Source: Bacillota bacterium
GTDB lineage: Bacteria > Bacillota_I > Bacilli_A > MOL361 > Turicibacteraceae
Length of the DNA: 5,868 nt
NCBI GenBank assembly: GCA_003486705.1
Contig: DNGE01000029.1
Span: forward strand, 1-5,868
Direction of reading: 5' to 3'
Part shown: one piece after another, positions 1 to 5,764 of the stretch
Position numbering within the stretch: the stretch's first letter is position 1
Layout of the letters: every line of letters starts with the position of its first letter
The notes under the pieces: generated by a model
Seen by the model: only the letters and a program-made list of their open reading frames with translations
Databases searched by the model: none
Told to the model about the DNA's origin: nothing
Made by a program: the position numbers and the translations under genes

Positions 1-260
1 TACCCAAAGTTGAGAAAGATCCATTACGTATAAGATGTTTTTTCTAAAATAAACGATAACATAATTAAAATTATCCCTATTGATATATAATCGATTGTCA
101 TATAAAATTAATTCTGAAAAACAGGACAAATGTCTTATTGTGTCAAGCTCTTATGAAAAAAATAGCTTAACACTGCATAAAATTACTTACTATTTGAATA
201 TTGTATAAGTTTGGTTAATTTATAAAATAGCAACAAGTGTGCTTATCAAAACTAAACTTA

Positions 261-266
261 TATAAT
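261..266 (+). promoter_or_regulatory. Possible -10 element for the Crp-like gene
   Basis: A perfect TATAAT lies about 160 bases upstream of the start codon at 427. There is no good TTGACA at the right distance; the bases 17 upstream read TGTGCT. It is therefore either a weak or activator-dependent promoter or chance in AT-rich DNA. If used, the transcript would have a leader of roughly 150 bases that includes the nested inverted repeats at 312-377. Confidence 0.3.
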
Positions 267-311
267 TGTCAGAGCGACAGCGAGGCATTTTACTTATATT
301 TTGTTCATTGA

Positions 312-377
312 TCTTCTCATTTTTAGGGAAATATTTAGTTCCCGCCAAATTTATTGTATTCACTTCAATTGAGAAGA
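312..377. repeat. Nested inverted repeats in the leader of the Crp-like gene
   Basis: TCTTCTCA (312-319) is perfectly complementary to TGAGAAGA (370-377). Inside this pair, GGGAA (326-330) pairs with TTCCC (339-343). An 8-bp palindrome, TCAATTGA, spans 365-372 and overlaps the right outer arm. The group could form an RNA leader structure or act as an operator for autoregulation. No canonical Fnr box (TTGAT-N4-ATCAA) or Crp box (TGTGA-N6-TCACA) is present. The role is inferred and not shown. Confidence 0.35.
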
Positions 378-426
378 AAAATGTTCATATAACTTAACAG
401 ATTGAAAGGTATTATTAGGAGCGAAT

Positions 427-1062
427 ATGAGAAAAATTTTTAATAAAGAAACCGTTGAAAGTTATATTCAAAATTGCATATATAGAAATATTCTTGAGGA
501 ACTTCCAATAGAACTCTTTCTTGTTCAATATGAAGAAGGAGAATTTGTTAGTTCACCGTTACAAAGTGAAGAGCTGTTTCAAATAGTTGTTGAAGGTTCA
601 TTGTCCATTTATTTTATCCGAAATGACGGAACTAAGTACTCTCTTTCAAGTGGAAAAACAGACTATATAATTGGGGATATGGATTTTTTCCGACAGCCCA
701 ATAATAATATTTACGCTGAAGCATCTGAAAGTCTGACCTGTATTGCTCTTTCCATTAATAAAAACAGAGATTTATTACTAAATAACACGAACTTTATGCG
801 TTTTATTGCTAATAGTTTATCTGATAAAATAGGAATTATCACAACACTAGATGCCGAACCAACATCGCTTAGAGAGCGTGTTATTTCTTATATGAAATAT
901 AAATGTGATTCTGGCATTTTAAAAGGGATGGAACAAGCAGCTTTTCATCTGCATTGCAGTCCTAGGCAGTTGCAAAGAGTGATGAATGATTGTGAACATG
1001 ATGGTCTGGTAAATAAAATAGGAAAGGGAAGCTATCAGCTTACAATTAATGAGCAACAATGA
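427..1062 (+). CDS. Crp/Fnr-superfamily transcriptional regulator (YeiL-like)
   Basis: A 211-residue protein with the length and layout of Crp/Fnr-family regulators: an N-terminal cyclic-nucleotide-binding-type beta-roll (about residues 25-115), a long dimerisation helix (about 120-145) and a C-terminal winged helix-turn-helix (about 148-207). The roll is seen in the strand-rich VVEGSLSIYFI segment (54-64) and the GDMDFF turn (83-88). The recognition-helix region is near 167-188 (MEQAAFHLHCSPRQLQRVMN). The segment after GDMDFF lacks the Glu and Arg of a phosphate-binding cassette, so cAMP binding is unlikely. Cysteines (17, 105, 160, 177, 189) show no N-terminal CxxC cluster, so Fnr-type oxygen sensing by a 4Fe-4S cluster is not supported either. 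AGGAG at 417-421, five bases before ATG, supports the start. Six of ten arginines use AGA/AGG, unlike the CGN-rich rnmV and rsmA, which hints at a different origin. Ligand and targets are unknown; the YeiL resemblance is from memory of the family. Confidence 0.85.
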   Translation: MRKIFNKETVESYIQNCIYRNILEELPIELFLVQYEEGEFVSSPLQSEELFQIVVEGSLSIYFIRNDGTKYSLSSGKTDYIIGDMDFFRQPNNNIYAEASESLTCIALSINKNRDLLLNNTNFMRFIANSLSDKIGIITTLDAEPTSLRERVISYMKYKCDSGILKGMEQAAFHLHCSPRQLQRVMNDCEHDGLVNKIGKGSYQLTINEQQ

Positions 1063-1090
1063 AAAGTTAAAATAATTTTAGCTGACTAAA

Positions 1091-1333
1091 ATGAACTCGA
1101 ATACTAAGATAAATAGCGCTAAAACGACTTTATGTGACGAGAAATTTTTTAAAAAATATAAAATTATGTATAAAAATGAAACGTCTCTCATATCAATTAT
1201 TAGATACATATTTAAAGGCAATCACAAGTTTATTAAATATGTTAAATAAACCTTAACCAGTCAATGTTATTAATGAAGGTGACATTCAAAATGCAAAGAA
1301 CATGAAATAGTTACTGAAGTTAATAATATGAGC
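1091..1333 (+). pseudogene. Probable decayed gene remnant
   Basis: This stretch has no intact gene but shows protein-like reading in interrupted frames. From ATG 1176 one frame reads MKRLSYQLL...LLNMLNKP, meets TAA at 1254-1256, continues in the same frame as PVNVINEGDIQNAKNMK, and meets TAG at 1308-1310. The protein-like reading then moves to another frame, as TEVNNMSIRF, ending at TAA around 1333. Readthrough of the two stops and one frameshift would restore one peptide. A second frame is open for 52 codons (1091-1249, beginning MNSNTKINSA) but lacks a ribosome binding site and is lysine- and isoleucine-rich, as expected of chance AT-rich ORFs. The alternating small hydrophobic helix and VNVI strand recalls Rossmann-like domains such as nitrogenase-related oxidoreductases, but I cannot assign a family. 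It may simply be intergenic DNA. Confidence 0.35.
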
Positions 1334-1389
1334 ATAAGGTTTTAACATAAGACATGAGCGTAATCAAGTAGAAGTGTCTTAGGGATTTT

Positions 1390-1395
1390 TATAAT
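1390..1395 (+). promoter_or_regulatory. Possible -10 element for the ferredoxin gene
   Basis: A perfect TATAAT lies 30 bases before the preferred start codon at 1425, leaving a short leader with the AGGAG ribosome binding site. The -35 region around 1366-1373 (AAGTAGAA) does not resemble TTGACA, so the promoter would be weak or need activation. Confidence 0.4.
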
Positions 1396-1424
1396 TTGCT
1401 AGTGAAAATGAGGAGATGAATGTA

Positions 1425-1619
1425 ATGAAAACAATTGTTGATCGTGATTTATGTATTGGATGCTGTGCTTGTGTAGGAATTGCCCCTGAAATTTATGAAA
1501 TGGACGATGAAGGTATTTCAGTTCCTATTGTGGATCAAATTAAAGCTGAACTCTTAAGCTTAGCAGAAGAAGCGAGAGATTCTTGTCCAGTTGACGCGAT
1601 TAGCGTTGTAGAGGCATAA
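1425..1619 (+). CDS. Ferredoxin, single [4Fe-4S] cluster
   Basis: A 64-residue acidic electron carrier, presumably cytoplasmic, passing electrons between redox enzymes. Cysteines 10, 13 and 16 form CxxCxxC (CIGCCAC), followed by VGIAPEIYE. The fourth ligand, Cys54, lies in DSCPVDAI near the C-terminus. This is the pattern of the monocluster Bacillus-type ferredoxin (CIACGAC...GCPTDSI). An extra Cys14 occupies the position usually held by Gly between the second and third ligands. An in-frame ATG at 1416 would abut AGGAG (1411-1415) with no spacing, while ATG 1425 lies nine bases after it, so I prefer the later start and drop three residues. The gene stands alone between decayed sequence and a strong terminator, so its redox partner is not encoded beside it. 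Confidence 0.92.
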   Translation: MKTIVDRDLCIGCCACVGIAPEIYEMDDEGISVPIVDQIKAELLSLAEEARDSCPVDAISVVEA

Positions 1620-1648
1620 AACTCAATCATTTAAAAACGGTAGAAGAC

Positions 1649-1690
1649 AAAAAGCAGACTGTCGCAAGAAATGCGCCAGTCTGCTTTTTT
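1649..1690 (+). terminator. Strong intrinsic terminator after the ferredoxin gene
   Basis: AAAAAGCAGACTG (1649-1661) pairs perfectly with CAGTCTGCTTTTT (1677-1689). Past a T/C mismatch, three more pairs (1663-1665 with 1673-1675) close a seven-base loop. A run of six T follows the stem on the plus strand, and five A precede it, so it could also stop minus-strand transcripts. It begins 30 bases after the ferredoxin stop codon. Confidence 0.93.
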
Positions 1691-1705
1691 AGCATCATTT
1701 AAAAC

Positions 1706-1774
1706 ATTCAATCGCTAGGATTCCTATCGTTCTGAGGAATCGTACTTATGGATTAATGCTAGAGCCGATTGAAT
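1706..1774. repeat. Nested inverted repeat between two convergent genes
   Basis: ATTCAATCG (1706-1714) is perfectly complementary to CGATTGAAT (1766-1774). Just inside, CTAG (1715-1718) can pair with CTAG (1759-1762) if three bases bulge. Further in, GATTCCT (1719-1725) pairs perfectly with AGGAATC (1735-1741) around a nine-base loop. There is no flanking T-run of terminator type, and the ferredoxin terminator lies just upstream. It may be a small repeated palindromic element or a remnant. I cannot test whether it occurs elsewhere in the genome. Confidence 0.5.
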
Positions 1775-1783
1775 AAAAACAAT

Positions 1784-1813
1784 AAAAAAAAGCGGGGACA
1801 CATCCTCGCCTTT
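1784..1813 (-). terminator. Intrinsic terminator of the 108-residue gene
   Basis: Read on the minus strand, AAAGGCGAGGA, loop TGTG and TCCCCGCTTTT form an 11-bp stem that includes one A/C mismatch and one G/U pair, followed by a run of eight T (plus-strand A run 1784-1791). It begins 11 bases past the stop codon of the minus-strand gene, which is ideal placement. Confidence 0.85.
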
Positions 1814-1824
1814 CATGATGAAAT

Positions 1825-2151
1825 TTAAGCACAATAATAACTTTCAGTGTCTTCAGTTTCTAATACTTTAATCTTATCAATTTTAGTAGAAAGTAAAGCC
1901 ACCACAAAGCCAACCACATCTTCGTCTAAAGGAAAAAGATCAGCGACTTCTTTTTTTTGTGTTGTCACGTAGTGAATACGTGATTGTAAAAATGGAGATA
2001 AATCATCAAAAATTTGTTTAGGCGTTAAGGGTTGTGAGCTGTGGTAGGTTAACGTATTGTATATTTCACAAATTAATAAACTAAACAGTTGATTATCTCT
2101 TAAAATCATTTCCTTTGTATTTAAAAAAGCAGTCCTAGTTTGTACACACAT
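1825..2151 (-). CDS. Conserved-looking hypothetical protein, 108 residues
   Basis: I do not recognise this protein. It has no signal peptide and no convincing membrane span, although residues 22-36 and 78-89 are hydrophobic and probably helical. The middle (PLTPKQIFDDLSPFLQSRIHYV, about 41-62) looks like a compact helical unit, followed by an acidic segment, DLFPLDEDVVGFVVALL (71-87). The C-terminal tail is acidic and ends SYYCA. That it is real is supported by an AAAGGTGG ribosome binding site (plus-strand 2159-2166) seven bases before ATG, a TATAAT promoter element, and its own terminator immediately after the stop. An internal ATG at residue 15 has AAAGGA almost touching it and is less likely. 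It is transcribed divergently from the HD phosphohydrolase and convergently with the ferredoxin. The palindrome over its promoter suggests regulation. Confidence 0.8.
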   Translation of the reverse strand: MCVQTRTAFLNTKEMILRDNQLFSLLICEIYNTLTYHSSQPLTPKQIFDDLSPFLQSRIHYVTTQKKEVADLFPLDEDVVGFVVALLSTKIDKIKVLETEDTESYYCA

Positions 2152-2188
2152 AATTTTCCCACCTTTTAATTTGTAAGCGTTATCTATA

Positions 2189-2223
2189 ATGCTATTATAG
2201 CATATTTATGAAAAAAGTGTGAC
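2189..2223 (-). promoter_or_regulatory. Promoter of the 108-residue gene, with a palindrome over the -10
   Basis: On the minus strand, GTCACA (2223-2218) and TATAAT (2199-2194) are separated by 18 bases, giving a plausible sigma-A promoter with a short leader to ATG at 2151. The -10 sits at the centre of a perfect 15-base palindrome, ATGCTATTATAGCAT (2189-2203), an arrangement typical of an operator that blocks RNA polymerase. A protein bound here is inferred only; part of the symmetry comes from TATA-type sequence itself. Confidence 0.6.
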
Positions 2224-2291
2224 GCTATACACCTAATTCTTTGTTAATTTTAAAACAAAAAATGTTAAGTACTTCTAGAGTTTGTCGAGTA

Positions 2292-2318
2292 TGGTATACT
2301 ATTAAGTAGGATAATAGT
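2292..2318 (+). promoter_or_regulatory. Extended -10 promoter of the HD gene, with an inverted repeat
   Basis: TGG followed by TATACT (2295-2300) is an extended -10 element (TGnTATAAT type), which can work without a good -35; none is visible near 2272-2278. Overlapping it, ACTATTA (2298-2304) and TAATAGT (2312-2318) form a perfect 7-bp inverted repeat with a seven-base spacer, covering the expected transcription start. It shares CTATTA/TAATAG with the palindrome on the divergent promoter. The leader to the HD gene would be about 80 bases. Confidence 0.5.
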
Positions 2319-2388
2319 TATTTTAGACATTTTAGTTGTCTTTTTGGAAAATATGTAAATAAAAATATAATATGACCGGTGATTATTG

Positions 2389-3687
2389 ATGAAAAAACTA
2401 CAAGAAAAAGTCTTTCGTGATCCCGTTTACGGATACGTGCATGTAACTGATCAATTAATTTGGGATCTCATTCAAACAAAAGAATTACAACGCCTTCGCC
2501 GCGTTAAACAATTAGGTGGAACACATATGGTTTTCCACACGGCAGAACATAGCCGCTTTTCACATTCGTTAGGTGTTTATGAAATGGCGCGTCGAATAAT
2601 TGACTCGCTCAATCAACGCCAGCCGATTTTAAACGAACATGAGCGTATGCTAACGCTTTGCGCTGCCCTACTTCATGACCTAGGTCATGGACCATTTTCA
2701 CATGCGTTTGAATCTGTTTTTAGTGTGCACCATGAATTATTTACCCAACGTGTTCTTTTAGAAAATACGCAAGTTCATGAAAAATTAGAACAATATAAAA
2801 CAGGTTTTTCTCAAGAAGTAGCAGATGTTATTAATAAAGTGCATCCAAATAAAGTCATTATCTCAATTATTTCGAGTCAATTAGATGCTGACCGTTTAGA
2901 TTATTTATTACGTGACTCATATTTCTGTGGGACGCCATATGGTGAAATTGACGTTGATCGAATTTTACGTACCATGCGTGTTGTAGATAACAAAATTGTC
3001 TACAAACAGTCAGGGATGCATGCGATTGAAGATTATTTACTCGGTCGCTATCAAATGTATTGGCAAGTCTATTTACACACAACAGGAGTCAGCTTTGATT
3101 TAATTATTAAAAAGATGTTCCAGCGTGTGGTGTATTTAATTAAAACAGGCTATAAATTTAGAAAGCCACTCGAATCTTTGAGGGAGCTTGTCACAGAGAA
3201 ACATCCACATATTGAGACGTTTTTAAAATTTGATGACTCCACTATTTTTTATTATGCATCACGATTTGTTGAAGAGAAAGATGAAATCTTAGCAGATTTT
3301 GCAGATCGTTTTATTAACCGTCGTTTATTAAAAGGAATTCAAATTGAACCTGGAACAGGTTGGAATGAACTACTTGTTGATATGCAAGGGTGGATGCAAG
3401 AACTTGGCATTGATCCAAATTATTATTTAATGATTGAGCATAGCACAAAAAGTCCATATGATTACTATAGTCAAAATTCTAATTCGACATCTGAGCGCAT
3501 TGAATTATTGATGCTTGATGATACTATAAAAGAGATTTCTGAAGTGTCGAATGTTATTAAAGGCATTATTTCGATAACGACGAAGGAAGAATATAAGATT
3601 TACTACCCGCTTGATCTCATTCAATCAAAACCTGATTGTGAAGCTAAATCGAAATTATTAAAGTTCCTACACGTAAATGAGCAGTAA
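2389..3687 (+). CDS. HD-domain phosphohydrolase (YwfO/EF1143 dNTPase-like)
   Basis: A 432-residue cytoplasmic metal-dependent phosphohydrolase of the SAMHD1/dGTPase branch of the HD superfamily. The HD core is clear: EHSRFSHSLGVYEMA (53-67) supplies His59, LLHDLGHGPFSHAFE (94-108) supplies His96-Asp97 with His100 and His105, and SSQLDADRLDYLLRD (162-176) supplies Asp168. These align with SAMHD1 metal ligands H167, H206/D207 and D311, and H210/H215. The length matches Bacillus subtilis YwfO and Enterococcus faecalis EF1143; the latter is a characterised deoxynucleoside triphosphate triphosphohydrolase. dNTP hydrolysis is therefore the likely activity, though the nucleotide preference cannot be read from sequence. 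A TTG at 2386 extends the frame by one codon, but GGTGA at 2378-2382 sits six bases before ATG 2389, so I chose ATG. No clear terminator follows. The gene appears monocistronic, with its own extended -10 promoter. Confidence 0.92.
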   Translation: MKKLQEKVFRDPVYGYVHVTDQLIWDLIQTKELQRLRRVKQLGGTHMVFHTAEHSRFSHSLGVYEMARRIIDSLNQRQPILNEHERMLTLCAALLHDLGHGPFSHAFESVFSVHHELFTQRVLLENTQVHEKLEQYKTGFSQEVADVINKVHPNKVIISIISSQLDADRLDYLLRDSYFCGTPYGEIDVDRILRTMRVVDNKIVYKQSGMHAIEDYLLGRYQMYWQVYLHTTGVSFDLIIKKMFQRVVYLIKTGYKFRKPLESLRELVTEKHPHIETFLKFDDSTIFYYASRFVEEKDEILADFADRFINRRLLKGIQIEPGTGWNELLVDMQGWMQELGIDPNYYLMIEHSTKSPYDYYSQNSNSTSERIELLMLDDTIKEISEVSNVIKGIISITTKEEYKIYYPLDLIQSKPDCEAKSKLLKFLHVNEQ

Positions 3688-3693
3688 TTTTAA

Positions 3694-3778
3694 CGATTTT
3701 TAATACTAATCATACTGCTTCAAATTGGTGTAGATTTGAGCAATCCTTTTAGTAAGAGGCACAATCCGATTTTTAATA
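3694..3778 (+). repeat. 12-bp direct repeat pair
   Basis: CGATTTTTAATA occurs at 3694-3705 and again at 3767-3778, 73 bases apart. It is AT-rich, so chance is possible. It may mark duplicated DNA or paired binding sites between the HD gene and rnmV. Confidence 0.4.
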
Positions 3779-3817
3779 GGATATGAACAATAGGAATCAA
3801 ACGTGTACAGTAATTTT

Positions 3818-3880
3818 TGTTATAAATAAGAACATCCTTGAATGGCGATTGCACATCAAGGAGGGTAAGGCATGATATAA
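3818..3880 (+). promoter_or_regulatory. Possible promoter and structured leader upstream of rnmV
   Basis: TGT followed by TATAAA (3821-3826) resembles an extended -10. Just after it, TCCTTGA (3835-3841) is perfectly complementary to TCAAGGA (3856-3862), part of AAGGAGGG (3858-3865), an unusually strong Shine-Dalgarno sequence. Inner pairs (3843-3844 with 3854-3855; 3845-3846 with 3851-3852) can close a GATT loop. The Shine-Dalgarno sequence is followed after six bases by ATG-ATA-TAA (3872-3880), a two-codon ORF, not by a gene. Masked ribosome binding sites and minimal ORFs occur in attenuators, but no known riboswitch is recognised. The interpretation is tentative. Confidence 0.3.
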
Positions 3881-4001
3881 ATTATTACATATCACGTGTT
3901 TTATTTAAGATGAAGCAAACGATTGAACGTAGATAAAGAGTTTTAAAAATTTAATAGAGTGTATGAAACATGAATACATCTTAGTTTAGGAGCAACATTG
4001 A

Positions 4002-4538
4002 ATGTTTAAAGAGATTATTGTGGTTGAGGGGCGTGATGATACACGTCGCTTAAAAGAGATTTATCCGGATGTTGAGACGCTTGAGACGAATGGCTCAGCT
4101 GTTAGTTTCGAGACGCTAAAGCGCATTAAGGTGTTGCAAGAAATGCGTGGGGTTATTGTCTTTACAGACCCTGATTTTCCCGGAAATAAGATTCGTCAAA
4201 AAGTGAATGATTTTGTGCCGGGTTGTAAGCAAGCATATTTAAGGCAAAAAGATGCGATTGGTAAAAATAGTTGTGGTGTCGGGGTTGAACATGCTAAGGA
4301 TGATGCAATTATTGAAGCCTTATCGAATTTATTGACACCCAATGGAACAGTTGTTGAGCAAATTGAACCGGAGTTTTTAATGCATTTAAATTTAGTCGGT
4401 CACAAAAACAGTTCAAAGTTACGTGAGCAGTTAAGTGATGCACTTGGAATTGGCTATGTGAATGGCAAACAACTTCAAAAACGTTTGATGATGTTTGGGA
4501 TCACGAAACAGCAAGTGGTGGATGCGTTAAAGGAATAG
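4002..4538 (+). CDS. rnmV: Ribonuclease M5
   Basis: RNase M5 makes the final cuts that turn precursor 5S rRNA into mature 5S rRNA in Bacillota; in Bacillus subtilis it acts on precursor bound by ribosomal protein L18. The 178-residue protein matches the usual length. An N-terminal Toprim domain (about residues 3-95) shows the catalytic Glu9 in VVEGRDD (7-13) and the DPD acidic pair Asp56/Asp58 in VIVFTDPDFPGNKIR (51-65). The family motif GVGVEHA spans 92-98. A smaller C-terminal RNA-binding domain follows, with HKNSSKLREQLSDALGIGYVNGKQLQKRL (134-162). AGGAG at 3988-3992 lies nine bases before ATG. It is followed after 78 bases by rsmA, the conserved gene order of the group; tatD, often just upstream in Bacillus, is not present here. 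Confidence 0.96.
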   Translation: MFKEIIVVEGRDDTRRLKEIYPDVETLETNGSAVSFETLKRIKVLQEMRGVIVFTDPDFPGNKIRQKVNDFVPGCKQAYLRQKDAIGKNSCGVGVEHAKDDAIIEALSNLLTPNGTVVEQIEPEFLMHLNLVGHKNSSKLREQLSDALGIGYVNGKQLQKRLMMFGITKQQVVDALKE

Positions 4539-4616
4539 TTTTTCAGACAAAAAATTAGAGACTTGCCCATGACTTGAGGCAAATAGGTTTATATAGCAAT
4601 TAAAGGAGCGTTTTGA
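4539..4616 (+). other. Short spacer between rnmV and rsmA
   Basis: The 78 bases hold a weak hairpin, TTGCC (4563-4567) with GGCAA (4578-4582), not followed by a T-run. A good rsmA ribosome binding site, AAAGGAG (4602-4608), lies eight bases before ATG 4617. With no terminator visible, co-transcription of rnmV and rsmA is likely. Confidence 0.55.
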
Positions 4617-5492
<876 letters not shown>

Positions 5493-5502
5493 ATGATTTT
5501 TG

Positions 5503-5529
5503 AAAACAGCCAGAATTGGCTGTTTTTTT
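5503..5529 (+). terminator. Intrinsic terminator after rsmA
   Basis: AAAACAGCC (5503-5511) pairs perfectly with GGCTGTTTT (5518-5526) around a six-base AGAATT loop, and the T-run continues to 5529. It begins 11 bases after the rsmA stop codon and separates the rRNA-processing genes from the peroxidase gene. Confidence 0.95.
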
Positions 5530-5575
5530 ATTTGGCTCTATTTGTCGTAATAGATTTGACATAAATTCACCTACT

Positions 5576-5604
5576 TTGTCTAAATTGGATAAAGTTAGTA
5601 TAAA
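5576..5604 (+). promoter_or_regulatory. Possible second, upstream promoter before the peroxidase gene
   Basis: TTGTCT (5576-5581) and TATAAA (5599-5604) are separated by 17 bases. An 8-bp inverted repeat with one G/T pair (ACTTTGTC 5573-5580 with GATAAAGT 5588-5595) spans the -35 and spacer. It may give a longer transcript into the peroxidase gene. It is much weaker than the promoter at 5685-5713. Confidence 0.3.
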
Positions 5605-5684
5605 AGCAGATAGAAATTTAATACATTAAGTGATGTACTTTCAACCAAGCTATAAAGTAGAGTTTAGTTTTTTAAAAATGTAGG

Positions 5685-5713
5685 TTGACAAATTGATTGT
5701 ATACAACTAAAAT
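5685..5713 (+). promoter_or_regulatory. Sigma-A promoter of the peroxidase gene
   Basis: A perfect -35 TTGACA (5685-5690) is followed at the ideal 17-base spacing by TAAAAT (5708-5713), one base from consensus. Transcription would start near 5720, about 45 bases before ATG 5765. Palindromic operator-like sites occupy the spacer and the start region, so this strong promoter is probably repressed by default. Confidence 0.88.
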
Positions 5714-5740
5714 AGCAGTATACAATTAAATTGCATACAA
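5697..5740. promoter_or_regulatory. OhrR/MarR-type operator sites at the peroxidase promoter
   Basis: Two symmetric sites are visible. TTGTATACAA (5697-5706) is a perfect palindrome inside the promoter spacer. The second spans 5718-5738: arm GTATACAATT (5718-5727), central A, arm AATTGCATAC (5729-5738), symmetric at nine of ten positions, and flanked by another ACAA. Its core TACAATT-A-AATTGCA differs at one base from the Bacillus OhrR box as I recall it (TACAATTTAATTGTA type). The placement over the -10 and start site fits repression by an organic-peroxide-sensing MarR-family protein. The regulator gene is not in this window. Confidence 0.75.
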
Positions 5741-5764
5741 CCGATTATGAAAGGTGGAGTAAAA

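Larger units (their letters stand above)
1..426. other. AT-rich non-coding region upstream of the Crp-like gene
   Basis: I see no supportable gene in these 426 bases. Frame 3 is open from the window edge to a TAA at 45-47 and would encode 14 residues ending RIRCFF; it could be the tail of an upstream gene, but it is too short to judge. The remainder is stop-rich in the frames I followed. The visible structure is a TATAAT at 261-266, an 8-bp inverted repeat pairing 312-319 with 370-377, and a smaller 5-bp inverted repeat nested inside it (326-330 with 339-343). No GC-rich terminator is evident. Confidence 0.6.
3688..4001. other. Gene-free gap of 314 bases before rnmV
   Basis: I see no convincing gene. 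The longest reading I noted is a 30-codon ORF, ATG 3783 to TGA 3873-3875, preceded only by a weak AGGAT two bases from its ATG. Features present are a weak hairpin (TCAAAT 3720-3725 with ATTTGA 3734-3739), a 12-bp direct repeat, a possible extended -10 at 3818-3826, a hairpin that could mask a strong Shine-Dalgarno sequence (3835-3865), and a 5-bp inverted repeat just before the rnmV ribosome binding site (3960-3964 with 3974-3978). Confidence 0.6.

Noticed and set aside
55..75. GATAA/TTATC inverted repeat as a terminator near the window start
   Set aside because: AT-only short stem without a T-run, expected by chance in this composition.
1091..1249. 52-codon plus-strand ORF as a genuine small gene
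   Set aside because: No ribosome binding site, a Lys/Ile/Asn-rich composition expected by chance in AT-rich DNA, and a more protein-like frame overlapping it.
1416..1424. Earlier ATG for the ferredoxin
   Set aside because: It directly abuts AGGAG with no spacing; ATG 1425 has a normal nine-base spacing and matches the family N-terminus.
2325..2345. AGACA/TGTCT hairpin with T-run in the HD gene leader as an attenuator
   Set aside because: The stem is only five base pairs with little GC, too weak to call.
2386..2388. TTG start for the HD gene
   Set aside because: It is only three bases from GGTGA, and an ATG follows immediately with better spacing.
2867..3082. 71-codon minus-strand ORF
   Set aside because: It lies wholly inside the HD phosphohydrolase gene, antisense to its conserved Asp168 region, and has no family resemblance. 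It is a shadow of real coding.
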